This document shows positions 42,706 to 52,469 of a stretch of DNA of 63,195 nt, piece by piece. The stretch is from Thermoplasmata archaeon (GTDB lineage: Archaea > Thermoplasmatota > Thermoplasmata > Thermoplasmatales > Thermoplasmataceae): contig JAJZXS010000025.1 of NCBI GenBank assembly GCA_021806295.1, positions 1 through 63,195 of the forward strand. Reading direction: 5' to 3'. The notes under the pieces are model-generated. The model did not search any database, was not told where the DNA came from, and saw nothing but the letters and a program-made list of their open reading frames with translations. Each line of letters begins with the position of its first letter. Position 1 is the first letter of the stretch. The translations under genes and the position numbers were made by a program.

Positions 42706-45411
42706 TCACCAGTACTGCCTGTTTTTGGCGAAATCAGTTTCAGCATTTAGAAGCCGTTTTATGAGGTCTTCTTCATGAAGGTAAGATACCTCAAGTATCC
42801 TTGATGCAACCTCAGGGCCCACCCCCCTGGCAGCCATTACCATTATTGCCGTTATGCCGTGCTCCCTGACAAGATGCGCATTTTTGACCAGCCTGCGCCT
42901 GGTTTTTTCGTCAATTTTTTTAGATATTGACTCTTCATCAAATTTGGATACAGATGCCACAAGCCGTGAATGGCATACGGGACACTGTATATCTGTTATA
43001 TCCTTTATTTTTCTTGTTCTCTTATTACCGCATGATGTGCAGTAAAGAATAACCTCCTCATTCATCAATCTCTTTTTGATAGAATCCAGGATGGTCTTTG
43101 TTGGTTTCAATGGCATGATCCTTTCAGAGTAATGGGAAAGGAATATGTTAGAGGATTCTGATATTTTATCCTTTAGTATAAAATTTGAGTCTTTCAGCCT
43201 TTCCAGATATTTTCTGAGGACGTCTATATCCATATAATCGAATATTAACTTCCTGATTGAGTCCTCATAAACAACTGTGTTATAATAAGAATCAACTATC
43301 TTCTCAAAACGGATCCTGGTTATGTCAGCCTCATTTGTAATAATCCCAAATTTTCTTGCCTCGTAGAGAAACACATTGTTGAAAAAACGTGACCTTCTGG
43401 CAGATGATTTTACATAGCCATCCAGATTATCCCTGTCAATATTCATGATAAGGTTCTTTATGTCATCTGCCGAGATATTCCTGGAAACGCGCATGTAAAT
43501 ATGGTATGGTGAATAATCCATTTCCACGCTTTCCCCCGTAATAGATGTAAGCAACCCTGACAGAATCTGGGCAAGGGTAAAGTTACCGAGGCTCCCCAGC
43601 AGAACCTGTATAACGATTTCAGAATTATGTGCTTCAATTATGATTCTATCCAGTGTGGCCATATCATTTTTATACCATTCAGCAAGCGCTACCCTGCCGT
43701 TTTTATTTACAAAGTCCGGAATTATTTTATTCTTGCGATCCAGTGATACACGGGATGCAGCCTCGTACAGCACCGGAATTTCCTCGCCGGTCCAGTGAGG
43801 GGCTATGGCAGCTGTGGCAAACGGCTCAACGTATATTTTGTCATCGTCTATACGAATTGTCCTCCATGTGCTTCCCTTCATAACAAAATAGGAACCGGGT
43901 GAAACTTCGTTTATCACATACTTTTCATCCAGCGTTCCTATGAACTGCTTATTTATTACGTCAATTACACGGTAGTTTTTCTCCCCGGCTATCATGGATA
44001 TGTTCTCAATGAAGTACTTCAGAACCGGATATCTCCTTATGGCAAAATTTCCTTCTATAATTATCTTGCGTGTTTTTGAAAGCAATTCCAGAACAGAATA
44101 GTAATCCTCAAATGTTAAGTCCCTGAAAGGATACGCACCTGTAATAACCTTATAAAAGTAGTTATAATCCATTTTCCTGGAAAAATTCAGTTCAAGCATG
44201 ATCTGATTGGCAACAGTGGATAGAGAATTTTTTCTGATCATGACGTTTTCCAGCTCTCCAGATTTTATATTTCCTACTATTGCCTTTGCCTCCTCCAGTT
44301 CTATGACATCGTTGCAGATCACCATGCCACGTGAAATTTTTTCCAGTGAATGACCAGCACGCCCTATGCGCTGTATCATCTTGTTAATCTGCCTGGGGGA
44401 GTTGAACTGCACAACCATATCTGCTGATCCAACATCTATTCCAAGTTCCAGCGATGATGTGCAAATAAGGGCCTTTACACGATTCTCCTTAAAATCTGAT
44501 TCGGCCTTTTCCCTTGTTTCCTTTGAAAGAGAACCGTGGTGCACCTCTATATCAGGATTTTTCAGCCACAGTTTCATCCTGAATGATATGTCCTCTGCAA
44601 CGTATCTCCGGTTTACAAAAACTATTGTTCCTGTATTTTCTTCTACTATGGAATGAATTCTCTGTATTGAACCCGCATACTGTGGATCGCATGCCATTAT
44701 TTCGGCCGTTTCCTCATCACTTTTCTCAGGCATTATCACCTGTATATCCATTTTCTTGTCTATAACGGGCTTCAATATTTTGCATTCCTTTGACGGCGAT
44801 ATAAAAAGTGCCAGTTCATTTTCATTTCTTGCGGTTGCAGACAGGCCTATAACCTGGAAATTTCCTGCAAGGACCTTTAAGCGCTCCATGGCTATGGCAA
44901 ACTGTGATCCACGCTCGTTCTGCGCCATTTCGTGAACCTCATCAACTATTACATACCTTATATTCTTTATGTGCTCCCTGAGCCGTTTGCCCATCATGAG
45001 AAGCTGGAGAGATTCCGGTGTTGTGATAAGTATCTGTGCCGGATTTTTTGAGATTTCGTTTTTCTGTGACTGCGTTATATCGCTATGCCTTACCTGTACC
45101 CTCATGCCAAGTGTATTGCAGTAATCAATAAGCCGGGATAGCATATCCCTGTTAAGTGCCCTCAGGGGAGTTATGTAAAGAAGGGCTATAGCCTGGGGCC
45201 GTTCAGTGTAGATCCTGTTTAACACAGGCAGAACAGCAGCCTCTGTTTTTCCGGACCCTGTAGGGGATATCAAAAGCACATTGCTACCTGAGAGTATCTC
45301 CGGTATTGCAAGCTTTTGTGCCTCCGTTGGAATTAGTATTCCGTTTCTGGCCACACTATCTTTAAGTGCGGGGTCAAGCATATCGAAAACATTTCCTCTT
45401 TGTTCTGGCAT
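42706..45411 (-). CDS. lhr: Lhr-type large ATP-dependent DNA helicase
   Basis: A 901-residue SF2 helicase of the Lhr (large helicase-related) group, a 3'-5' DNA translocase linked to repair. Walker A LLISPTGSGKTEAA near residue 48, the DEVH box IVDEVHEMAQNERG near 155, GLSATARN, SSLELGIDVGSADMVVQ and QRIGRAGHSLEK build the helicase core. The middle and C-terminal regions carry a large Lhr extension, with a four-cysteine zinc motif (CTSCGNK and CPVCHSR) near residue 810 and a helix-hairpin-helix-like end (ARGVGPEVASRIL). The archaeal form is shorter than the bacterial Lhr. It is single on the reverse strand and divergent from the MutS-like pair. Confidence 0.93.
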   Translation of the reverse strand: MPEQRGNVFDMLDPALKDSVARNGILIPTEAQKLAIPEILSGSNVLLISPTGSGKTEAAVLPVLNRIYTERPQAIALLYITPLRALNRDMLSRLIDYCNTLGMRVQVRHSDITQSQKNEISKNPAQILITTPESLQLLMMGKRLREHIKNIRYVIVDEVHEMAQNERGSQFAIAMERLKVLAGNFQVIGLSATARNENELALFISPSKECKILKPVIDKKMDIQVIMPEKSDEETAEIMACDPQYAGSIQRIHSIVEENTGTIVFVNRRYVAEDISFRMKLWLKNPDIEVHHGSLSKETREKAESDFKENRVKALICTSSLELGIDVGSADMVVQFNSPRQINKMIQRIGRAGHSLEKISRGMVICNDVIELEEAKAIVGNIKSGELENVMIRKNSLSTVANQIMLELNFSRKMDYNYFYKVITGAYPFRDLTFEDYYSVLELLSKTRKIIIEGNFAIRRYPVLKYFIENISMIAGEKNYRVIDVINKQFIGTLDEKYVINEVSPGSYFVMKGSTWRTIRIDDDKIYVEPFATAAIAPHWTGEEIPVLYEAASRVSLDRKNKIIPDFVNKNGRVALAEWYKNDMATLDRIIIEAHNSEIVIQVLLGSLGNFTLAQILSGLLTSITGESVEMDYSPYHIYMRVSRNISADDIKNLIMNIDRDNLDGYVKSSARRSRFFNNVFLYEARKFGIITNEADITRIRFEKIVDSYYNTVVYEDSIRKLIFDYMDIDVLRKYLERLKDSNFILKDKISESSNIFLSHYSERIMPLKPTKTILDSIKKRLMNEEVILYCTSCGNKRTRKIKDITDIQCPVCHSRLVASVSKFDEESISKKIDEKTRRRLVKNAHLVREHGITAIMVMAARGVGPEVASRILEVSYLHEEDLIKRLLNAETDFAKNRQYW

Positions 45412-45484
45412 TGCTCTATTCCAATAACAGGATGTTATTTAAAGTGTTTCAGTTATGAGGGGCTTCAAATGGTTAACTGCTCTT

Positions 45485-45663
45485 ATGCTATAGCATTGGA
45501 TCCTGCAGACGAATAGGCCAACTGGCAATAAATGCTACCACCAGGAGAGGTGAAATGTTTATATTGAAAATAGCATTATAATCTATGTGGATGGAGTTCC
45601 ACTCAATGCCTCTGTGCTGATAACTCCTGATAAAAATGGAATGGAGTGGTACTGTGGAGTTTG
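45485..45663 (+). other. Possible degenerate small frames before the MutS-like pair
   Basis: Between lhr and the MutS-like genes lie about 240 bases. They contain a perfect dyad ATGCTATAGCAT (45485-45496), a strong Shine-Dalgarno AGGAGAGGTGA (45543-45553) followed at once by an eight-residue frame (ATG at 45555), and in another frame a coding-looking stretch ending IIIYVDGVPLNASVLITP and NGMEWYCGV with its stop at 45661-45663, overlapping the start of the next gene. It may be a leader peptide, a small overlapping gene without an accepted start codon, or remains of a broken gene. Confidence 0.25.
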
Positions 45664-47192
45664 AAAGCATAATTTACAGGGACAATGGCGTAAAAACCGT
45701 AATGGAAAGGGAAACAGATATTTTTAGGGATCTGGCCCTGGATGAAATTTTTGCTGCAATAAATGGACACATACATGATAATGAAACTGAATCTTTGCTG
45801 TATATGCCCATGAAATCTGAACAGGATATAAAATACAGGCAGGAGGTGTTTCAGGATCTGACTGATATAAACATAAGCAGGGGAATCGAGTCTTTCTCTA
45901 AGGATGCCGAAATCCTGCAATACAATATGAAAAAATTGAGGGAAGTAGATTCAGTGCAGAGAAATAGGCTATTCCTTGATTCCGCATATCTGTATTGTAA
46001 TTCTATTATTTCGCTCCTTAATTGCCTTGATAATAATGCCGTAAAATCCCATGGACTGAATAGCTTAAGAAATTACCTTAGATCATACAGCAAATCTGAA
46101 GAATTCAGAATACTGGCATCTGAATCAAAAGGAGTGGAAAGTGCAATGGAATCCTTAAGGTATATGATTACAGTTAAGGGTACAAGGATAACTGTCAGGA
46201 GAAGCATTGAATCAGAGGATTTTGGTGCCGAGATAGTAAAATACTTTGACCGTTTTCTTGATGGCGAACAGCCGGAATTCAAGGAAAATTATTCATACAG
46301 CACCGGCCATGTGGAGGCTTCATTGGTTGAAATGGCATCAAGGCTTTACCCGGATCAGTTCTTAAGGATGGAATCGTTCTATGAGAACCATCAGAATTTT
46401 ATCAGTCCTGTAATTGAAAGGCTTATGCGTGAAATAAAATTTTATACAAGATACATAACCTACATGAGGCGTTTCATAGACAGTGGATTGGACTTTTGCA
46501 TTCCAGAGATTGTATCCTCCGGTGATGTTTTTTATTCAAGAAATTCCTATGACCTGGCACTTGCAGGGAAACTCCTTGATAGGGGAATATTACCTGTTAC
46601 AAACGGCTTTTATCTCGAAGGTGGGGCAAAAATTATACTTGTGACCGGCCCAAACAATGGAGGGAAGACCACATTTGCCAGGGCCTTTGGCCAGATGCAC
46701 TATCTTGCTTCACTTGGTTTCCCGGTGCCTGGAAGCAGTGCAAGGCTCCAGGCCCCTGATAAGATATACACACATTTTGAAAAATCAGAGACAGTTGAAA
46801 ATCCAGTTGGCAGGCTGGAGGAAGAATTGATCAGGTTCCATGAAATAGTTAAAAATGCAACATGCAGAAGCATTGTAATTATAAATGAAATGCTGAGCTC
46901 CGCAACTTTACGTGATGGAATAGAGATAGGAAAGAAAATCATTGAAAATCTGAAAGAAATCGGGTGCATTACGGTTTACGTTACATTCATACACGAACTC
47001 TCCCTAATAGAAGGAACAGAAAGTTATGTTGCACAGGTCAACAACAAAGACCCCGAAAAAAGAACGTATAAAATAATTAAACAGCCATCAAATGGAATGA
47101 CCTATGCACATGCACTTGCGGAAAAATACGGGCTGAGCTATGAAGACTTGAGGAGGAGGATCAGTAATGAGAACGTACCTGAGCAGCATTAG
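45654..47192 (+). CDS. MutS-like ATPase, first of a tandem pair
   Basis: A 512-residue MutS-family protein with the core lever/clamp domains and the ABC-type ATPase, but without the N-terminal mismatch-recognition domain I (no FxE motif). The N-terminus VEFESIIYRDNG and the KYRQEVFQDL motif fit the family. Walker A GPNNGGKTTFAR lies near residue 332, and Walker B reads IVIINEMLSSATLRDG, with asparagine where MutS has aspartate. The histidine switch is in FIHELS. GTG 45654 is taken as start because GGAG lies seven bases upstream and FESII is the usual family start; the ATG at 45636 is an alternative. Its end overlaps the second gene by 26 bases. Confidence 0.85.
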   Translation: MEFESIIYRDNGVKTVMERETDIFRDLALDEIFAAINGHIHDNETESLLYMPMKSEQDIKYRQEVFQDLTDINISRGIESFSKDAEILQYNMKKLREVDSVQRNRLFLDSAYLYCNSIISLLNCLDNNAVKSHGLNSLRNYLRSYSKSEEFRILASESKGVESAMESLRYMITVKGTRITVRRSIESEDFGAEIVKYFDRFLDGEQPEFKENYSYSTGHVEASLVEMASRLYPDQFLRMESFYENHQNFISPVIERLMREIKFYTRYITYMRRFIDSGLDFCIPEIVSSGDVFYSRNSYDLALAGKLLDRGILPVTNGFYLEGGAKIILVTGPNNGGKTTFARAFGQMHYLASLGFPVPGSSARLQAPDKIYTHFEKSETVENPVGRLEEELIRFHEIVKNATCRSIVIINEMLSSATLRDGIEIGKKIIENLKEIGCITVYVTFIHELSLIEGTESYVAQVNNKDPEKRTYKIIKQPSNGMTYAHALAEKYGLSYEDLRRRISNENVPEQH

Positions 47193-48684
47193 CGGAAAAA
47201 GGAAGGTTAATGGTATGCCATGGAACTCAGATGCACTTATAAATGACCTTGGATTGAAACCTGTATTTAATGCAATGTCAGGTGGTGATGATTTTCTTCT
47301 GAAGACTTCTATGGAATTTTTGCTGGCTGGATGTTGTTCCATAGATGAAATACTGTACAGGCAGGAAATATTAAAGGATTTTATGGCTAACACCGGGGTT
47401 GCCCTGGAAATATACAGAAATGCTGTTGATTTTACAGAATATGCAAAAAAGCAGTTTTTCTGGTTCAGCAATAATGATGCCCTTTCAATAGAGGTATCGG
47501 TTGATATACTGCGTAAATTTATTATTTACTCCGGGAAGTTAAGGGCATTGCTCTATGAATCTAAGAAAAGTTTCAATTCATTGGGCCTGAAGAAATTCTA
47601 CAGTGTAATTTCTGAGGACTTCGGGCCTGATTATCTTGATAGGGCCATGGAATACCTGGACAAATTGAATTTCCGTGATGGTGTAACTCTCAGCATGGCA
47701 CTGGGACCGGGTAATTCCGGAAGGGATTATATTCTGCATGAACCTTATAATTCCGTATCAGTAAAGAAAACCATGAAGGGCATACTTGAAAGGCATTTCA
47801 CATACACATTGCACGAAAGGGACATTGGAGGGGCAGAGGAGATTTCTGACATAAAAAGCCGTGGGCTGGGAAAGGTTGCCACAGTACTTAGAATCGCCGC
47901 CAGAAATGTAATGGAATTTTATAATGATATAAAAAGGGAGGTGGGATTTTATCTTGCCGCAATCAACCTGATGGAAAATATAGAGGCAAAGAATGGCAAA
48001 ATATGCTTTCCAACACCATGCCATAAAAGGAATATGTCCTTTACCGGGCTATATGACCTGGGTTTGCTTTTCAGTACCGATATGGCAATTGTACCAAACA
48101 GTATGGAATCCCATGATACAGGATTATTTATAATCACCGGAACTAACCGTGGCGGGAAATCGACATTCCTGAGAAGCATCGGGCAGGCACAGATCCTTAT
48201 GCAGGCCGGCATTTTTGTTCCTTCAGAACATTTCAGGGCAAATATGGTTTCAGGAATTTATACCCATTTCAAAAGCGAGGAGGACAGAAACCTCAACATT
48301 GGAAAATTTGAGGATGAGCTTTCAAGGATGGATGAAATAGTTAAACATTTAACAAAGGGCGGCATGGTACTTTTTAACGAATCTTTCTCTTCCACAAATA
48401 CCAGGGAGGGATCAGATATAGCCCTGGAAATAACAAGGGCCCTTCTTGAAAATGAGGTAGCTGTATTCTTTGTTTCACATCTGTATGAATTTGCATCTGC
48501 AGTTGCCGGGAGTGTGGAGAAAAAATCCATGTTTCTTGTTGCAGAGAGAACAGAAGCGGGAAAGCATACATACCGGATAGTGGGTGGCAAACCACAAATA
48601 ACAGGGTACGGAATGGATCTCTACAATAAAATTTTTGTAGCACAGGATTCAAACACAGGCAATTTGCCGGGTTTGGATGGGTGA
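47167..48684 (+). CDS. MutS-like ATPase, second of a tandem pair
   Basis: A 505-residue relative of the preceding gene with the same domain order. It has EILYRQEILKDF near residue 60, Walker A ITGTNRGGKSTFLRSIGQ near 325, and Walker B MVLFNESFSSTNTREG, again with asparagine for aspartate, then VSHLYEFASAV as switch region. No mismatch-binding domain precedes the core. The ATG is within the first gene's 3' end and has GAGGAGGAGGATC just upstream, so the two are coupled and probably form a heterodimer. Such pairs exist in other prokaryotes, but their function is poorly known. Canonical MutL is not present nearby. Confidence 0.85.
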   Translation: MRTYLSSISGKRKVNGMPWNSDALINDLGLKPVFNAMSGGDDFLLKTSMEFLLAGCCSIDEILYRQEILKDFMANTGVALEIYRNAVDFTEYAKKQFFWFSNNDALSIEVSVDILRKFIIYSGKLRALLYESKKSFNSLGLKKFYSVISEDFGPDYLDRAMEYLDKLNFRDGVTLSMALGPGNSGRDYILHEPYNSVSVKKTMKGILERHFTYTLHERDIGGAEEISDIKSRGLGKVATVLRIAARNVMEFYNDIKREVGFYLAAINLMENIEAKNGKICFPTPCHKRNMSFTGLYDLGLLFSTDMAIVPNSMESHDTGLFIITGTNRGGKSTFLRSIGQAQILMQAGIFVPSEHFRANMVSGIYTHFKSEEDRNLNIGKFEDELSRMDEIVKHLTKGGMVLFNESFSSTNTREGSDIALEITRALLENEVAVFFVSHLYEFASAVAGSVEKKSMFLVAERTEAGKHTYRIVGGKPQITGYGMDLYNKIFVAQDSNTGNLPGLDG

Positions 48685-48759
48685 TGTTCAAAGGCAATCT
48701 ATGCTTTGGCGCACAAACCCGTTAAGATAAATATTTTAAATAATTAATAATACACCCCT

Positions 48760-49299
48760 ATGTTACTTCCAAAGAAGATATTTTTCACCAGGGGGATAGG
48801 GCGCGGAGAAACACAGCTGCAATCTTTCGAAAATGCACTGAGAGATGCTGATATCGCTGCATATAACCTGGTTAGTGTCAGTTCAATCCTGCCGCCATAT
48901 GCTGAAATAGTTGATAAATCAGAGGGCATAAAGCTACTTTCCTACGGCCAGATTTTATTTACAGTACTGGCCAGAAATTCATCCAATGAGCTTAACAGGA
49001 TGATATCGTCTGCTATCGGTGTGGCAGTACCATCTGACAGAAGCAAATGGGGGTACTTAAGTGAGCATCATACATTCGGGCAGACTGAAAATGACTCCGG
49101 GCATTTCGCTGAAAAACTTGCTGCAGAAATGCTGGCAAGCACAATGGGACTTGATGACCATCTGAGATGGGAAGAGAAGAAAAATGAGTATGTCCTGGAT
49201 GATAAGATACTTACAACAAAAAATATCGCTGCAACGACGGTTGTGCTAAAGCCCGATGAGTGGGCAACAGTCATAGCCGCAGCAGTTCTAGTGGTTTAA
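48760..49299 (+). CDS. pdaD: Pyruvoyl-dependent arginine decarboxylase
   Basis: Forms agmatine from arginine, the first step in archaeal polyamine synthesis; the reaction also consumes a proton. The 179-residue proenzyme cleaves itself to make a pyruvoyl cofactor. The cleavage motif [13 protein letters not shown] is present with the serine pair at residues 41-42. [25 protein letters not shown] at the N-terminus and [13 protein letters not shown] later also match. Length is slightly more than the 165 of the methanogen enzyme. It is followed directly by leuS, with no spacing, so both are one transcript. Confidence 0.93.
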   Translation: MLLPKKIFFTRGIGRGETQLQSFENALRDADIAAYNLVSVSSILPPYAEIVDKSEGIKLLSYGQILFTVLARNSSNELNRMISSAIGVAVPSDRSKWGYLSEHHTFGQTENDSGHFAEKLAAEMLASTMGLDDHLRWEEKKNEYVLDDKILTTKNIAATTVVLKPDEWATVIAAAVLVV

Positions 49300-52008
49300 A
49301 TGGAAAGAAGCATAGAGGAAAAATGGCGTGACCGCTGGGCAGAGAGCCATATCTTCGAACCGGCTGCAGACACCACAAGGGAGAAATTTTTTGTAACTGT
49401 ACCATGGCCGTATACAAATGGCTCGCTGCATGTTGGCCATGGGAGAACATATACGCTTGGAGACATAGTTGCACGCTACAAAAGGCTAACAGGGTACAAT
49501 GTCCTCTTTCCCATGGGATTCCATGAAAGTGGCACGCCGATACTGGCATTCTCTGAGAGGTTGAGAAATGGTGATAAGGATACCATAAGGCTTTACATGA
49601 GTTATCTATCCGAATATGAAAAACCCGAGGACATAGATAGAATACTGGAATCTTTCAGGGAGCCGCAGAATATAGCAGATTACTTTTCCAGGGTAATAAT
49701 AAAGGATTTCATGGACCTTGGGTATTCCATCGACTGGAGCAGGAAGTTTACATCTGCTGATCCATTTTACCAGGAAGTCGTAAAGTGGCAGTTCAACCAG
49801 CTAAATGAAAAGGGGCTTATTAAAAGAGGGAGCTACCCCATACTTTACAGCATCAGGGATGAAAATGCAGTTGGGGAGGATGATATCAAGGATGGTGATA
49901 CTGACAAGGTAAGTATCGAAGAATTCACCGGTGTACTGTTCAGGGGTGAAAAATATTCCCTTATGGCGGCATCGCTGAGGCCTGAAACAATATTCGGTGT
50001 AACAAATCTATGGATAAACCCGTCTGCAGGGTATGAAATGGTCAGGTACCGTGGAATGGATATAGTGATGTCCAGTAGCGGGTGTAAAAAATTTTCAATG
50101 CAGCATGAAGGCGTTCAGTATGTTAGGGATGTCCCCTCTGATGAGATAGTAGCATCTGAATTCCAGGTTCCATTCAGCAGTGAAAAGGTCGGGGTTTTAA
50201 ATGCTGAATTTGTTGATCCGGATAACGGAACCGGCATTGTGTATTCTGTGCCAGGGCACTCCATTTTTGATTATATTTACTATAATAAGAATGGAATAAA
50301 AAATAATTTAAAGAAAGTGGTGAAAGTTGATAGGAACGTATCAGTAGAATCACTGGTTGAAAAATATGATCTTGAGAAAAACAGTGAAAGGCTCAAGGAT
50401 GCAACACAGGAACTTTATAAGGAGGAGTTTTACAACGGCACATTAATTAATTCTGGCAGATACAGCGGAATGTCTGTTGAAGCCGGAAGGGAGGCAATTA
50501 AAAGGGAAATGCAGGAAAAAAACCTTGCATACATATTTTATGAAACAACCAGAAAAGCAGTAACAAGGTCAGGATCGGAAGTTATAGTTGCAGTGCTCAA
50601 TGACCAGTGGTTTATTGATTATTCCCCGGAATGGCTAAAAGAAAAAGCACATGAACTGGTAAATTCAATGAAATTCTATCCTGAACTGTACAGAAAGCTA
50701 ATGAACGATGCTGTTGACTGGCTAAAGGAAAGGCCATGCGCCAGAAGAAGAGGCATCGGCACCAAACTGCCCTTTGATGAAAGATGGGTTATAGAATCCC
50801 TTTCTGATTCGACAATTTACATGCTCGCCTATACAAATAAGAATGAACTTGAAAGTATATACGCACATCTTAAAAAAATTCCCTACGGGATACTTGATTA
50901 TATACTGCTGGGTAAGGAAGTTAGGGAAAAATACGATGAATATACAATGGAGAATGCCAGAAAAGCCAGGGATGAATTCAGATACTGGTACGGGAACGAT
51001 TTGAGGATAACAGCACCGCCACACATATCCAACCACCTCGCCTTCTATATAATGAATCATGCAGCCATTTTCAGTGGTAAGGAGCTACCTGGTGGGCTGA
51101 TGATATCGGGCCTCGTCATATCAAATGGTGCGAAGATATCAAAAAGTAAGGGAAATGTAATATCCCTCCTGGAGATAATTAAGCATTATTCAGCAGATAT
51201 ATACAGGCTTTTCATGGCTGCAGGAGCCGATATTTCATCACTTCTTGACTGGAATGAGAAAGATCTTTCTTCGGTAATAAAAAGGTATTCATATTTCACT
51301 GATATCCTTGATGCCTATTCTCCAGGAGATGATGATAGTAATTATATTTATTCATGGTTCAAATCCGCTTTTTACAGGAATTTAAAAACGTATATTGCTG
51401 ACATGGAGTCAATGAACATAAGGGATTCGTATATAGCAATATTTTACAATGTCATGAACGATCTCAGGAATGTTGAAAGCCACGGAGGCAATATCAATAT
51501 AGCCCTGAAGCCTGTTCTTGCGGACTGGTTAAAAGCCCTTTCTCCAATAATACCCTTTGCCGCAGAGGAGTACTGGCACAGGCATATAGACAATAATAGT
51601 TTTGTCAGTGCACAGACAATTGATATGAACATAGATAACAGGATAGATTACAATATTTTAAAATCTGAAAACTATCTTAACAGGGTAATATCAGACATAA
51701 GGGAAATCCTCAAAATTATCCATATTGATGCCAAAAAGGCTACAATTACAGTTTACGGGCAGAAACAGAAAACATTCCTTGAGGAATATCCTGGCGGGAA
51801 CCTGGACAGGGAGTACCGCACCATGATAGGAGATTACATGAAAAACAAAAACAGAATTGATACGGAGATGATTGACGAATACAGTATAATAGAGGCAAAT
51901 AGAAAATATCTCGAGTCTTCTCTCAAGCTGGATATTACTGTGGTAAAATCTGACAGCATACAGAAGAAAAACCCATGGCCGGGCAGGCCCCTCATAGAGA
52001 TCAGCTGA
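49300..52008 (+). CDS. leuS: Leucyl-tRNA synthetase, archaeal type
   Basis: Attaches leucine to tRNA(Leu). The 902-residue class I synthetase has VPWPYTNGSLHVGHGRTYTLGD with the HIGH-like HVGH at 44-47, the inserted editing domain (about 180-420) with ASLRPETIFGVTNLW, RPCARRRGIGTKLPFDERWVIES and the KMSKS-like ISKSKGN near residue 610. The C-terminal anticodon-binding region follows normally. Archaeal rather than bacterial arrangement of the editing insert is seen. Its ATG follows the pdaD stop directly without a gap. The convergent archease gene abuts its stop. Confidence 0.96.
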   Translation: MERSIEEKWRDRWAESHIFEPAADTTREKFFVTVPWPYTNGSLHVGHGRTYTLGDIVARYKRLTGYNVLFPMGFHESGTPILAFSERLRNGDKDTIRLYMSYLSEYEKPEDIDRILESFREPQNIADYFSRVIIKDFMDLGYSIDWSRKFTSADPFYQEVVKWQFNQLNEKGLIKRGSYPILYSIRDENAVGEDDIKDGDTDKVSIEEFTGVLFRGEKYSLMAASLRPETIFGVTNLWINPSAGYEMVRYRGMDIVMSSSGCKKFSMQHEGVQYVRDVPSDEIVASEFQVPFSSEKVGVLNAEFVDPDNGTGIVYSVPGHSIFDYIYYNKNGIKNNLKKVVKVDRNVSVESLVEKYDLEKNSERLKDATQELYKEEFYNGTLINSGRYSGMSVEAGREAIKREMQEKNLAYIFYETTRKAVTRSGSEVIVAVLNDQWFIDYSPEWLKEKAHELVNSMKFYPELYRKLMNDAVDWLKERPCARRRGIGTKLPFDERWVIESLSDSTIYMLAYTNKNELESIYAHLKKIPYGILDYILLGKEVREKYDEYTMENARKARDEFRYWYGNDLRITAPPHISNHLAFYIMNHAAIFSGKELPGGLMISGLVISNGAKISKSKGNVISLLEIIKHYSADIYRLFMAAGADISSLLDWNEKDLSSVIKRYSYFTDILDAYSPGDDDSNYIYSWFKSAFYRNLKTYIADMESMNIRDSYIAIFYNVMNDLRNVESHGGNINIALKPVLADWLKALSPIIPFAAEEYWHRHIDNNSFVSAQTIDMNIDNRIDYNILKSENYLNRVISDIREILKIIHIDAKKATITVYGQKQKTFLEEYPGGNLDREYRTMIGDYMKNKNRIDTEMIDEYSIIEANRKYLESSLKLDITVVKSDSIQKKNPWPGRPLIEIS

Positions 52009-52410
52009 TCAGATATCGAATACAACCATGGCAAACCCGTGTTCGGGATCCACCTTGAGATCATAATAGGTGGCCGCCTTTATGACATTTCTGTACTCCA
52101 CATTATCAGGAATGCTGGATCCAAATATCCTGCCGTGAAGGCGGTTTTCTGTAAAATCTAATTTTGAGCCGAAATATATAACATTCTCATATTCCATATA
52201 AAATAGGATGTCATTGAGTAGATTTACCAGTATGTTATCCGGGCTATTTTTTTCAATTTCAATAGTTTTATTAAAACCAGGCTTCAGAAGATTTCTGTCC
52301 ATTATTAAATCGGAGATGGTAATTACAGAGTTCTGAAAAATTGAAGTATAAGAATTTCCGTATATTCTGACTTTAAGGTCCGCTGTATGGTCTAATACAT
52401 CATAAATCAT
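52009..52410 (-). CDS. Archease
   Basis: An activator of the RNA ligase RtcB in tRNA splicing. The 133-residue protein begins with YDVLDHTADLKVRIYG, the typical metal-binding opening, and has NILVNLLNDILFYMEYEN and a closing IKAATYYDLKVDP, all family features. The aspartates required for calcium binding can be placed in DHTAD and at the C-terminal FDI. It stands alone on the reverse strand, abutting leuS and 59 bases downstream of the tetraether synthase; no rtcB gene lies in the window. Confidence 0.9.
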   Translation of the reverse strand: MIYDVLDHTADLKVRIYGNSYTSIFQNSVITISDLIMDRNLLKPGFNKTIEIEKNSPDNILVNLLNDILFYMEYENVIYFGSKLDFTENRLHGRIFGSSIPDNVEYRNVIKAATYYDLKVDPEHGFAMVVFDI

Positions 52411-52469
52411 GGCATAGAATAATACTAATAAATATAAAATATAATACTAAAATACTGAAAATTATAGGT

